Positions 19,769-27,437 of a stretch of 64,000 bases of DNA are shown here, piece after piece. The position numbers and the translations under genes were made by a program. Position 1 is the first letter of the stretch, and every line of letters begins with the position of its first letter. Source of the DNA: Ardenticatenaceae bacterium (GTDB lineage Bacteria; Chloroflexota; Anaerolineae; Promineifilales; Promineifilaceae); the NCBI GenBank assembly GCA_020634455.1, contig JACKBQ010000002.1, positions 1,488,001 to 1,552,000 of the forward strand, given 5' to 3'. The notes beneath the pieces were generated by a model. The model did not search any database, was not told the DNA's origin, and worked only from the letters and a program-made list of their open reading frames with translations.

Positions 19769-20731
19769 ATGACCACACCCACGCCTGAGCCAACGGCCGT
19801 TCTAGAAGCCGCCCAACGCATCCAAGGGATCGCCAACCACACCCCCGTCCACACCTCCCGCACACTCAACCAGCAAACCGGTCACCAAATCTACCTCAAA
19901 TGCGAAACCTTTCAGCGGGTCGGAGCGTTTAAATTTCGTGGCGCATACAACGCCGTTACCCAACTCACCGATGCTCAAAAAGCAGCAGGCGTCGTCACCC
20001 ACTCCAGCGGCAACCATGCCCAGGGGCTGGCCTTGGCCGCCAAACTGCTCGGCGTTAAAGCCACCATCGTCATGCCAGACAATGCCCCCGCGATCAAAAA
20101 AGCGGCCACGGCAGGCTACGGAGCCACCATCGTCACCTGCCCCGCCATCGAGCGGGAAGCCGTATGCGCCCAGCTCATCGAGGAGCATGGCTACACGCTC
20201 ATCCACCCTTATGACAACCCCAATATTATTGCCGGGGCGGGCACGGCCGCTTTGGAATTGCTGCAAGAAACGGGGCCGCTGGATATGCTGTTCACCCCCG
20301 TAGGCGGCGGTGGGCTGATCAGCGGCACGGCGTTGGCCGCAGCGGCCGTTCAGCCCAACTGCCGGGTGATTGGCGTAGAGCCAGCCACTGCCAACGATGC
20401 CCAGCAATCCTGGCAAAGCGGCGAAATTGTGCGGTTAACGGCCGTTCCCAACACCCTGGCTGATGGCCTGCGCACTCGCTTTGTCGGCGAACACAACCTG
20501 CCCATCATGCGCCAATACGTCAGCGACATGATGACCGTCACCGAGGCAGAAATCATAGCCACACTCCAATATTTGTGGACCCGCCTCAAGCTCGTGGTAG
20601 AACCCAGCGCCGCCGTCGCTTTGGCCCCCGCATTTACCGGCAAAATTGCCCCATCTGGCCAAAGAATTGGCGCTATCCTCAGCGGCGGCAATGCCGATAT
20701 TGCTCAACTCGCTCCACTGTTGACCGCGTAA
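19769..20731 (+). CDS. PLP-dependent threonine/serine dehydratase
   Basis: 320 residues, fold type II. The PLP lysine lies in GAFKFRGAYNAV, the Asn/Gly loop is SSGNHAQGLALAA, the phosphate-binding loop is GGGGLISG, and a terminal SGGN is present. It deaminates L-threonine or L-serine to the 2-oxo acid and ammonia. The single-domain length without an ACT domain fits a catabolic, non-allosteric enzyme or a threo-3-hydroxyaspartate ammonia-lyase/serine racemase-like member. The sequence alone does not decide between these. Confidence 0.92.
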   Translation: MTTPTPEPTAVLEAAQRIQGIANHTPVHTSRTLNQQTGHQIYLKCETFQRVGAFKFRGAYNAVTQLTDAQKAAGVVTHSSGNHAQGLALAAKLLGVKATIVMPDNAPAIKKAATAGYGATIVTCPAIEREAVCAQLIEEHGYTLIHPYDNPNIIAGAGTAALELLQETGPLDMLFTPVGGGGLISGTALAAAAVQPNCRVIGVEPATANDAQQSWQSGEIVRLTAVPNTLADGLRTRFVGEHNLPIMRQYVSDMMTVTEAEIIATLQYLWTRLKLVVEPSAAVALAPAFTGKIAPSGQRIGAILSGGNADIAQLAPLLTA

Positions 20732-20775
20732 TCAACTTTTCCCAAGAAATCAAAATTTTCCCGGAAAACATCTTT

Positions 20776-20784
20776 TGCTATAAT
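20776..20784 (+). promoter_or_regulatory. extended -10 promoter of the small membrane protein, leaderless
   Basis: TGC at 20776-20778 followed by TATAAT at 20779-20784 is an extended -10. Exactly 8 bases separate it from the ATG at 20793, so the transcript should have no leader. No strong -35 is seen. Confidence 0.65.
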
Positions 20785-20792
20785 CCCCCGCG

Positions 20793-21095
20793 ATGCGCGA
20801 CGTGACCAAAAACCTTTACGTGCCCTTGGCTTTGCTGCTGCTCACCGTGATGCTGGTGGGGTCGCCGCTTTCTGGTTTTGGCTGCCAAACCGTTGCCCCA
20901 GACCTGTTCAACCTCCCCTGCGAGACCAATTTTGAGGGAACGGCCGTACAATCCAATTTCGTCCAGCCAGCCACACCTGCTGTCACACTCATCGTCGTGC
21001 TCGCTTTCATCTGCTGGCTAACGCCCCAGCACCATGCACCGCAGCAGCTCTACCTACTGCCCCCCTCGCCCCCTCCACGTGACTCCCGGTTTTAG
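20793..21095 (+). CDS. small membrane protein of unknown function
   Basis: 100 residues. One N-terminal hydrophobic segment (LALLLLTVMLVGSP) may be a signal or a helix. It is followed by a Cys-containing loop (GCQTVAPDLFNLPCETN), a second helix (TPAVTLIVVLAFICWL) and a Pro-rich tail. I do not recognise the family. The start is supported by an extended -10 box placed so that the mRNA would begin at the ATG. Confidence 0.65.
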   Translation: MRDVTKNLYVPLALLLLTVMLVGSPLSGFGCQTVAPDLFNLPCETNFEGTAVQSNFVQPATPAVTLIVVLAFICWLTPQHHAPQQLYLLPPSPPPRDSRF

Positions 21096-21191
21096 AAAAG
21101 ATTCATCTGAAAAGTTCACAAAATCTGATAATATACCATTCAACATGGCAGAAATATGCTTTTGCCAAAACAATAAACCTGGAGAAAACGA

Positions 21192-21647
21192 ATGAAAAAA
21201 GCAACCTTTTTGCTCACAATTTTCCTATTACTGGCCGTGGGATTTACGGCCGTTGCCTGCACAGGCGGCGCAGATGAAGGCATCACCGTCACCGATCCGT
21301 GGGGACGCACCTCCCCCGCTGCAGCCGAAAATGGCGCATTTTACATGATGCTCACCAACAATGGCAGCGAAGACGACACCCTGCTTGGAGCCAGCACTGA
21401 CGCTTGCGGCATGGTGGAATTGCATGAAATGTATGACAAGGGGGATGGCGTCATGGGAATGCGCCCGGTTGAGGGAGGCACCATTGCGCTGCCCGCTGGC
21501 GGCAGCGCCGAGCTAAAGCCAGGCGGTCTGCACGTGATGTGCATGATGAAACAAGTTGATTTTGCAGCTGGTACGGAAATTCCGCTCACCCTGACGTTTG
21601 AAAACGCAGGGGAGATGGAAGTAACGGCCGTAATCCGCGACAACTAA
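21192..21647 (+). CDS. PCu(A)C-type periplasmic/extracytoplasmic copper chaperone
   Basis: 151 residues. A lipoprotein signal ends in VACTGG, so the protein is membrane anchored. The DUF461/PCu(A)C fold is shown by DPWGRTSPAAAENGAFYMMLTN. The Cu(I) ligands match the H-x-M and H-x-M pattern: ELHEMYDKG, then GMRPV, then GLHVMCM. In known members it delivers copper to the CuA site of cytochrome oxidase. GGAG lies 7 bases before the ATG. There is no Sco or oxidase gene in the window. Confidence 0.93.
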   Translation: MKKATFLLTIFLLLAVGFTAVACTGGADEGITVTDPWGRTSPAAAENGAFYMMLTNNGSEDDTLLGASTDACGMVELHEMYDKGDGVMGMRPVEGGTIALPAGGSAELKPGGLHVMCMMKQVDFAAGTEIPLTLTFENAGEMEVTAVIRDN

Positions 21648-21660
21648 CCTCGACCTACCA

Positions 21661-21755
21661 AGACCTGACAGGTTTACGAACCATCATCGCAAAAAGGCCG
21701 TGAGTTCTACCCACGAACCTTTACCGACCAGCCACTTACAAAACCTGTCAGGTCT
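21661..21755. repeat. ACCTGACAGGT-family inverted repeat, downstream of radA
   Basis: AGACCTGACAGGTTT at 21661-21675 pairs perfectly with AAACCTGTCAGGTCT at 21741-21755. Each arm is itself nearly palindromic around ACCTGACAGGT. It lies between the convergent copper chaperone and radA genes. Confidence 0.85.
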
Positions 21756-21763
21756 CCACCCAA

Positions 21764-23143
21764 CTATTTAATCAACGCCACCTCAATCGCTTCGGCCAAA
21801 TTACGACAGCCCACCAGCTCCAGCTCCTTCGGCGGGTCTACCAGGCGGCGCTGCGCCGTTTTGGGGATGACGCACCGCTTGAAGCCTAACTTGAGCGCTT
21901 CTTTCAAACGCGCTTCCAGCTGGCTCACCGCCCGCAGCTCGCCGCTCAGCCCAACTTCCCCCACAAACGCCATGTCTGCATGGACGGCCTGGTCCTTTAC
22001 GCTGCTGGCAATGGAAACAGCGATGGCTAAATCGGCCGCAGGCTCATCAATTTGCAAACCGCCAATCACGTTGACAAACACATCCTTGTCATGCAAGGCA
22101 ACCCGAACGCGCCGGGTGAGAACGGCCGTAATCAACAAAAGCCGGTTGTAATCAATCCCGTTGGCCGTGCGACGCGGATTAGAAAAGGTGGTGGAGCTGG
22201 CCAGCGCCTGCACCTCCACCAGCAGCGGGCGCGTCCCCTCCATCGTCACGGCAATGGTGGAGCCAGGGGTATTGATCTGCCGCTCCGCCAAAAACGCTTC
22301 TGACGGATTGGGCACCTCGACCATGCCCTTCTCAACCATTTCGAACACGCCCACCTCGCTGGTCGCCCCAAAACGGTTCTTCACGCTGCGCAGCAGGCGA
22401 TAGCGGTGGAACGGATCGCCTTCCAAATACAAAACGGTGTCCACGATATGCTCCAGCACGCGCGGCCCGGCAATCGTGCCTTCTTTGGTCACGTGCCCCA
22501 CCAAAAAAATGCTAACGCCTGACGTTTTGGCCAGCTCCTGGAAGCGGCTGGCGCATTCCCGCACCTGGCTCACGCTGCCCGCCGCTGAGGTTAAATCTTC
22601 AGCAAAGGTGGTCTGGATACTGTCCACAATCACCAGCGTCGGCTGAAGCTGCTCCACGTGGTTCAAAATCGCTTGCAGCTTCGTTTCGGTCACCAAATAC
22701 AAATCATCGGCGGTGATGCCCAGCCGGTCGGCACGCATCTTGATCTGGCGGCTGCTCTCCTCGCCAGAGACGTAGAGCGTGGTGCCGTGTGCGTTGGCCG
22801 CCAGCGCAGACACATCCAGCAGCAGCGTGGATTTGCCAATGCCAGGGTCGCCGCCCACCAAAACCAGCGAGCCGGGCACGATGCCCCCACCCAGCACCCG
22901 AGCAAATTCGGGCAGCGGCAACGGCAGGCGCTCAAAGCCATCGGCGGTAATTTCGGCCAGGCGCTGGGGCTGGCTGTCGCTTTGCCCGGCGGCGCGGCGG
23001 TTGCGCTGGCTGGGCGGCGCTTCCGCCACCAGCACTTCTTCTTCCATCGTGTCAAATTCGCCGCACTTGGGGCAGCGGCCCACGTAAGCGGCCGTTACGC
23101 GGCCACAGTTACTGCAAACATAGCGGGATCGGGTTTTGGCCAT
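21764..23143 (-). CDS. radA: DNA repair protein RadA (Sms)
   Basis: 459 residues, normal length. An N-terminal C4 zinc finger (CSNCGRVTAAYVGRCPKCG) is followed by a RecA-like ATPase with Walker A GGDPGIGKST, the RadA-specific KNRFG motif (RSVKNRFGATSEVG), and a C-terminal Lon-protease-like domain (DVFVNVIGGL through VGEVGLSGELRAV). It helps branch migration and processing of recombination intermediates. It is on the opposite strand to its neighbours and has a copy of the ACCTGACAGGT repeat on each side. Confidence 0.97.
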   Translation of the reverse strand: MAKTRSRYVCSNCGRVTAAYVGRCPKCGEFDTMEEEVLVAEAPPSQRNRRAAGQSDSQPQRLAEITADGFERLPLPLPEFARVLGGGIVPGSLVLVGGDPGIGKSTLLLDVSALAANAHGTTLYVSGEESSRQIKMRADRLGITADDLYLVTETKLQAILNHVEQLQPTLVIVDSIQTTFAEDLTSAAGSVSQVRECASRFQELAKTSGVSIFLVGHVTKEGTIAGPRVLEHIVDTVLYLEGDPFHRYRLLRSVKNRFGATSEVGVFEMVEKGMVEVPNPSEAFLAERQINTPGSTIAVTMEGTRPLLVEVQALASSTTFSNPRRTANGIDYNRLLLITAVLTRRVRVALHDKDVFVNVIGGLQIDEPAADLAIAVSIASSVKDQAVHADMAFVGEVGLSGELRAVSQLEARLKEALKLGFKRCVIPKTAQRRLVDPPKELELVGCRNLAEAIEVALIK

Positions 23144-23164
23144 AGTTGTTTCCTCTCACTAACC

Positions 23165-23221
23165 AAACCTGACAGGTTTTTTCGCTATGTGTGTTACGAT
23201 CGAAGAAAACCTGTCAGGTTT
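23165..23221. repeat. ACCTGACAGGT-family inverted repeat, upstream of radA
   Basis: AAACCTGACAGGTTTT at 23165-23180 pairs with AAAACCTGTCAGGTTT at 23206-23221, followed by a T run on the plus strand. It could act as a terminator-like hairpin. It is the second member of the pair of elements bracketing radA. Confidence 0.85.
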
Positions 23222-23255
23222 TTTTAGGGGCTTAGTTTGTGGCGATTTTAACATA

Positions 23256-23264
23256 TGCTATACT
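23256..23264 (+). promoter_or_regulatory. extended -10 promoter, leaderless GTG start
   Basis: TGC at 23256-23258 plus TATACT at 23259-23264. Eight bases separate it from the GTG at 23273, the same spacing as at 6991/7000 and 20784/20793. No clear -35 is seen. Confidence 0.6.
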
Positions 23265-23272
23265 TTTTCGCC

Positions 23273-23557
23273 GTGATTGATTGGCGATCTGTCTGGACGA
23301 ATGGGCTTTGGATTTTGGGAACGGCCGTACTTCTCGGCACGTTCAGCTATGTGCATTGGCTCAGCCAAACTGGCTCGCAATCACGTTCAGAAATTTACCA
23401 AACATCGCCCTATGCCCAGCTTTTTTGGACTGGTTTTTTGCTGGTTTTGCTGGGACTCATTTTTACATCAACCCGCTGGTGGCAAACGGCCGTTTGGCTG
23501 CTGTTCACCGGCTGGGCCATTTTTAACTTAATTGCGTCACTGCGAAGTGCCAAATGA
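23273..23557 (+). CDS. small three-helix membrane protein of unknown function
   Basis: 94 residues, mostly hydrophobic, with predicted helices at about 8-25, 45-65 and 70-88. I do not recognise the family. GTG 23273 is chosen over ATG 23255 because the -10 box TATACT overlaps the latter region and the GTG lies at the expected transcription start. It overlaps the next gene by the ATGA at 23554, so the two are coupled. Both open the envelope gene block. Confidence 0.6.
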   Translation: MIDWRSVWTNGLWILGTAVLLGTFSYVHWLSQTGSQSRSEIYQTSPYAQLFWTGFLLVLLGLIFTSTRWWQTAVWLLFTGWAIFNLIASLRSAK

Positions 23558-23976
23558 ACCAAAACTTAAAGAAATTATCGCTTGTTTTTTTGCTGCTGTC
23601 ATTGCTGTTTTTACTGCTGGCAACCCAGCCAGCCACGGCCCAAACAGACCCCAATGCTACGCCCGAAGGCGGTTATCCACCTCCGGCCACGCCAGCCCTG
23701 TTGGATGAAAGCTACCCACTGCAACCGCCCACGGCCGTTCCACAGCAAGACCCAGAAGGTTACATCCCACCGACAACGGCTCCAGCCGCAACCAATCCGC
23801 CACCCGTAATGGGTGAAAATGCGCCAGAGGCAACGGCCGTTTCTACCCTCCCCATTGACCAAAGCGAACTGGTAACAAATCGGCTGATTCTGTGGGCAGG
23901 CTTTTTAGTAACGCTGTTCATTTTTGGGTTGGCGGCGTACGGGGCGATGCTCATGTACACCCGATCTCGCGACTAA
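23554..23976 (+). CDS. secreted Pro/Thr-rich protein with C-terminal membrane anchor
   Basis: 140 residues. The signal peptide ends near PATAQT. A low-complexity region rich in Pro, Thr and Ala follows (about 30-105), then one transmembrane helix (LILWAGFLVTLFIFGLAAYG) and a short basic tail. No enzymatic domain is present. It is coupled to the preceding small membrane protein and lies 15 bases before the flippase-like gene. The role is unknown; a surface stalk or linker is plausible. Confidence 0.65.
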   Translation: MNQNLKKLSLVFLLLSLLFLLLATQPATAQTDPNATPEGGYPPPATPALLDESYPLQPPTAVPQQDPEGYIPPTTAPAATNPPPVMGENAPEATAVSTLPIDQSELVTNRLILWAGFLVTLFIFGLAAYGAMLMYTRSRD

Positions 23977-23991
23977 TTTTGACAAACGGCC

Positions 23992-25059
23992 GTGTCTACC
24001 CCCGCTAAAAACAAAGCTGCCCCCTCCCGATCCTGCTGGCGCAGGCTGTGGCCGTGGCTCAACGGGGCGCTGACGGCCGTTCTGCTCATCGGCGGCATTT
24101 ACTACCTGGCCCAAACCATCCATTTTGCCGATGTTTTGGCAGCGGTACGCGAGGCAAACGGCCGTTTCATCGCCCTTGGATTGCTCATTTTTGGAATCAA
24201 CGGCTGCCTGAAGGCATGGCGCTGGCGGGTGCTCCTCTCGCCAGACAAACCGGGGCAGATTCGGTATACGGCCGTTTTCTGGGCCATTTGGCTGGGGCAG
24301 TTTGTTAACACCGTGCTGCCCTTTTTACGGCTTGGCGAAATCGGCCGGGCTTACGCCATTAACCAGCAAATCGGCATCAGCAAAACCCAGGCCGTCAGCA
24401 CCATGCTCATCGAAAAGAGCCTGGAGCTGATTTTGCTGGGGCTCACCGTTTTGCTGCTGCTGCCATTTGCTGCCTTGCCGCCCAACACGGAGCAAATCGG
24501 GCTGCTGCTAGCCATCATCGCTACCCTGTTTTTGCTGGCGATGGGGCTGGTGACGGTCCAAACAGAGCGCGTCATTCGCCTGCTGCGGTGGATTTTGGCA
24601 CCCCTTCCGGCTAAAATGCAAGCGTGGCTGGATCGCCGCCTTCTGTCAGGGCTGGCTGGATTGGCGGCACTGCGCAATCGGCGCAGCGTCCAGGCGATTG
24701 GGCTGGCGTCCATCCTCATCACCAGCCTGGACATTGCCCTGCCGTACACCCTCTTTTTCGCCTTTGACCTGCCGCTGAGCCTGACGGTGGCGGTGCTCAT
24801 TAATGTGGCGGTTGGGCTGGTGACGACCCCGCCAACTGCACCGGGCGAGCTAGGCATTTTTGAAGCGGCCGTATTTTTTGTGCTGGCTCAGGTGGGGCAG
24901 ACGGCGGTTTTGGGAACGGCCGTTATCATCAGTTACGCCATCATTTTTCATTTGTGTACGCTGCTGCCCAAGCTGGTTTTGGGTGGATTGGCCGCCGTGC
25001 AAACCAACTGGTCTTGGCAGCAGCTCAATGAACCAACCGACAGAAGTTCAACTTTTTAA
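23992..25059 (+). CDS. lysylphosphatidylglycerol synthase TM-region (UPF0104) family protein
   Basis: 355 residues with about eight transmembrane helices. Family marks include the segment KAWRWRVLL, then LGQFVNTVLPFLRLGEIGRAY, and the PTAPGELGIFEAAVFF stretch near 285, typical of the AglD/MprF-N-like fold. Members are thought to move or handle lipid-linked substrates in envelope biogenesis. GTG start. The last residues (SSTF) and stop lie inside a perfect hairpin, so the gene end has been shaped by that element. It is followed by a glycosyltransferase. Confidence 0.85.
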   Translation: MSTPAKNKAAPSRSCWRRLWPWLNGALTAVLLIGGIYYLAQTIHFADVLAAVREANGRFIALGLLIFGINGCLKAWRWRVLLSPDKPGQIRYTAVFWAIWLGQFVNTVLPFLRLGEIGRAYAINQQIGISKTQAVSTMLIEKSLELILLGLTVLLLLPFAALPPNTEQIGLLLAIIATLFLLAMGLVTVQTERVIRLLRWILAPLPAKMQAWLDRRLLSGLAGLAALRNRRSVQAIGLASILITSLDIALPYTLFFAFDLPLSLTVAVLINVAVGLVTTPPTAPGELGIFEAAVFFVLAQVGQTAVLGTAVIISYAIIFHLCTLLPKLVLGGLAAVQTNWSWQQLNEPTDRSSTF

Positions 25060-25073
25060 AAAAGTTGAACTTC
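25043..25073. repeat. GAAGTTCAACTTTTT palindrome
   Basis: GAAGTTCAACTTTTT at 25043-25057 is followed directly by its complement at 25058-25073, giving a hairpin of about 15 pairs. It contains the TAA stop of the upstream gene and ends 10 bases before the glycosyltransferase ATG. Confidence 0.85.
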
Positions 25074-25083
25074 CCATTTGCTT

Positions 25084-26052
25084 ATGAACGTCTCGATTAT
25101 CATTCCCGCCCTGAACGCCCGCCGTACGCTGCCCGCCTGTTTGCAAGCGTGCCAAAATCAAACGCTGCCTGCGGGCGTCACCATCGAGATTATTTTGGTG
25201 GACGATGGCTCCACCGACGGCACGCAGACAGTGGCGCAGGAAGCTGGCGTGACGCTCATTCAGCACGCCACCCGGCGCGGTGCGGGAGCAGCGCGCAACA
25301 GCGGTCTGGCCATCGCCACGGGTGAAATTACGCTCTTCACCGATGCTGATTGTGTACCAGAGCCAAATTGGGTGGCAGAAATGATACGGCCGTTCCAGGA
25401 CCCCACCGTGCAGGGCTGCAAGGGCATCTACGCCACCAGCCAACCAGAGCTGGTCGCCCGCTTTGTGCAAATTGAGTACGAAGACAAGTACGATTTGCTG
25501 CGGCCTCTGCCAGTGATTGATTTTGTGGACACCTACTCTGCTGGCTACCGAACGGCCGTTTTGCGGCAAACCGGCGGCTTCGATGAGGCAATTCATTACG
25601 TGGAAGATCAAGAACTCTCTTTCCGGCTGGCGGTGGCGGGGCACAAGATGGTATTTGTGGAAACGGCCGTTGTTTGGCACCAGCACGCCAACAGCATCCG
25701 CCACTACTTCCGCAAAAAAGTGATGATCGGCTACTGGAAAGCGCAAATTATGCGCCGCTACCCGGAGCGCGTCATCAAAGATTCGCACACGCCGCAGGTG
25801 CTGAAGCTGCAAATGGGCCTGGTGGCTCTCATCTTGGCCACGCTGGCGGCGAGCCTCATTTTTCCGCTGGCGCTGCTTGCGGCCGTTCTGCTGGTTGGCG
25901 TTTTCAAACTCACCACCGCCCCGTTCCTGCAAAAAGCGTGGCGCAAAGACCGGGCCGTCTTTTGGGCATCGCCGGGGCTGCTGTTTTGCCGCGCCTTGGC
26001 CCTAGGGATTGGGTACGCCTGGGGGCTGGCCCGCCCGCTACCCCGGAGATGA
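25084..26052 (+). CDS. glycosyltransferase family 2
   Basis: 322 residues. GT-A fold with VSIIIPALNARRTL, the nucleotide site LVDDGSTDGT, the metal-binding FTDADCVPEP, then GGFDEAIHYVEDQELSFRL, which holds the acceptor/catalytic region. The C-terminus has two or three hydrophobic segments, so it is membrane associated. It would transfer a sugar to a lipid or growing glycan. ATG 25084 is preferred to TTG 25078. It overlaps the next gene by ATGA at 26049. Confidence 0.92.
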   Translation: MNVSIIIPALNARRTLPACLQACQNQTLPAGVTIEIILVDDGSTDGTQTVAQEAGVTLIQHATRRGAGAARNSGLAIATGEITLFTDADCVPEPNWVAEMIRPFQDPTVQGCKGIYATSQPELVARFVQIEYEDKYDLLRPLPVIDFVDTYSAGYRTAVLRQTGGFDEAIHYVEDQELSFRLAVAGHKMVFVETAVVWHQHANSIRHYFRKKVMIGYWKAQIMRRYPERVIKDSHTPQVLKLQMGLVALILATLAASLIFPLALLAAVLLVGVFKLTTAPFLQKAWRKDRAVFWASPGLLFCRALALGIGYAWGLARPLPRR

Positions 26053-27437
26053 CACCTGTGCCGAAATGGCCGCCGCGCTGGGTTGTTGGGGGAACGGCCG
26101 TCCTCACCCTCCTGCTCTACTGGCTCACCATGCCCCGCGACCTCACTTGGCAGGCGTTCAGCGGCGACGGCGGGGAGCTGATCACGGCGGCGGTCACGCT
26201 GGGGGTGCCGCATCCACCAGGCTACCCAACTTACGTTTTGCTGGGCAAGCTGATCAGCTTCTTGCCCATCGAGCCAGTGGCCTACCGTTTTCACCTGTTT
26301 TCGGCGCTGTGCACGGCGGGTGCGGCGGGCCTGATTACCGCCACCGTCCTCAAATTATCCTCTGAGTCTGCAAAATCTTCTTCGCCGCTGCTGGCCAGCG
26401 TACCGGGTCTGCTGTTTGCCTTTTCGCCGCTGGTGTGGCAGCAGGCGGTGGTAGCAGAGGTTTACAGCCTCAATTTGCTGATGGTGGCGGCGTTTTTGTG
26501 GGCGCTGCTGGGGGAACAAAATAGCTTATTCATCGGCTACCTGCTTGGCCTCAGCTTTACCACGCACCTCACCTCGCTTTTTCTCATACCGCTGGCGCTA
26601 CTGTACACCCCAGGTAAAGCATGGGGAAAATTGGCGATTGGCGCGTCGGTCGGCGCGGCTCCGTTCCTGCTGCTGCCGCTGCTAGCGCGTCAGGGCAGCC
26701 CGGTGGTTTGGGGCGATCCTACCACGCTGGCGGGCTGGTGGTGGCTGGTGAGCGGCAAAATTTACCAGCCCAACCAGTTTGCCCTGCCGCTCACTGAATT
26801 TTGGCTGCGATTAAGAAGTTGGCTACCTGAATTTGCTTTGCAGTTGGGGATTTTGGGCTGGGTGGCGTTGGGTTGGTACGGCCGTTCTTCCTTGCGACAA
26901 AAAAAATGGTTGGCGTTGATGGGAACGGCCGTGTTCTACCTCATCTACGCCTTTTTTTACAACACCCAGGACGCCATCGTGCTTACATTGCCTGCATGGC
27001 TTATATTTAGCTTTTGCTTAATCCCCCTGCTGCCCAAGGCAAACCGCTGGGCTGTAATCTTGCCGGGAATAGCGATTTTGCTACACTTATCAAGTCAAGT
27101 TGGTGTAAATATTCACAATGTCCGTGCCCAGGCAAACAACATCTTGGAATCTGTCCCTTTTGGAGCTATCGTCCTTACATCAGGCGATCCGGACATATTT
27201 TCACTGTGGTATTTCCATCACGTTGAAGAAGTTAGGGAAGATATAATTCTGGTAGATGAAAGGCTGTTTGCTTTTGATTGGTACCGAGACAATTTAATAA
27301 GACAGCAGCCAAACTTGCATAATCTGGAAGAGGACAATCTACCTTTATTTAAAACAACCAACGCAGCACAGCACGCTATTTGCGGCGTGCGTTTCTTGTC
27401 AGAACCAATGGTCAGCTGTTTACAGGACAATGAGTGA
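26049..27437 (+). CDS. DUF2723/TMEM260-like polytopic membrane protein
   Basis: 462 residues, about ten transmembrane helices. The N-terminal family signature is WQAFSGDGGELITAA followed by GVPHPPGYPTYVLLG. DUF2723 proteins are GT-C-type enzymes, and the eukaryotic relative TMEM260 is a protein O-mannosyltransferase, so sugar transfer outside the membrane is plausible. The start is set by the ATGA overlap with the glycosyltransferase. The open frame continues upstream but only as a shadow of that gene. The C-terminal 120 residues are less hydrophobic, and the base composition there turns more AT-rich. Confidence 0.85.
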   Translation: MTPVPKWPPRWVVGGTAVLTLLLYWLTMPRDLTWQAFSGDGGELITAAVTLGVPHPPGYPTYVLLGKLISFLPIEPVAYRFHLFSALCTAGAAGLITATVLKLSSESAKSSSPLLASVPGLLFAFSPLVWQQAVVAEVYSLNLLMVAAFLWALLGEQNSLFIGYLLGLSFTTHLTSLFLIPLALLYTPGKAWGKLAIGASVGAAPFLLLPLLARQGSPVVWGDPTTLAGWWWLVSGKIYQPNQFALPLTEFWLRLRSWLPEFALQLGILGWVALGWYGRSSLRQKKWLALMGTAVFYLIYAFFYNTQDAIVLTLPAWLIFSFCLIPLLPKANRWAVILPGIAILLHLSSQVGVNIHNVRAQANNILESVPFGAIVLTSGDPDIFSLWYFHHVEEVREDIILVDERLFAFDWYRDNLIRQQPNLHNLEEDNLPLFKTTNAAQHAICGVRFLSEPMVSCLQDNE

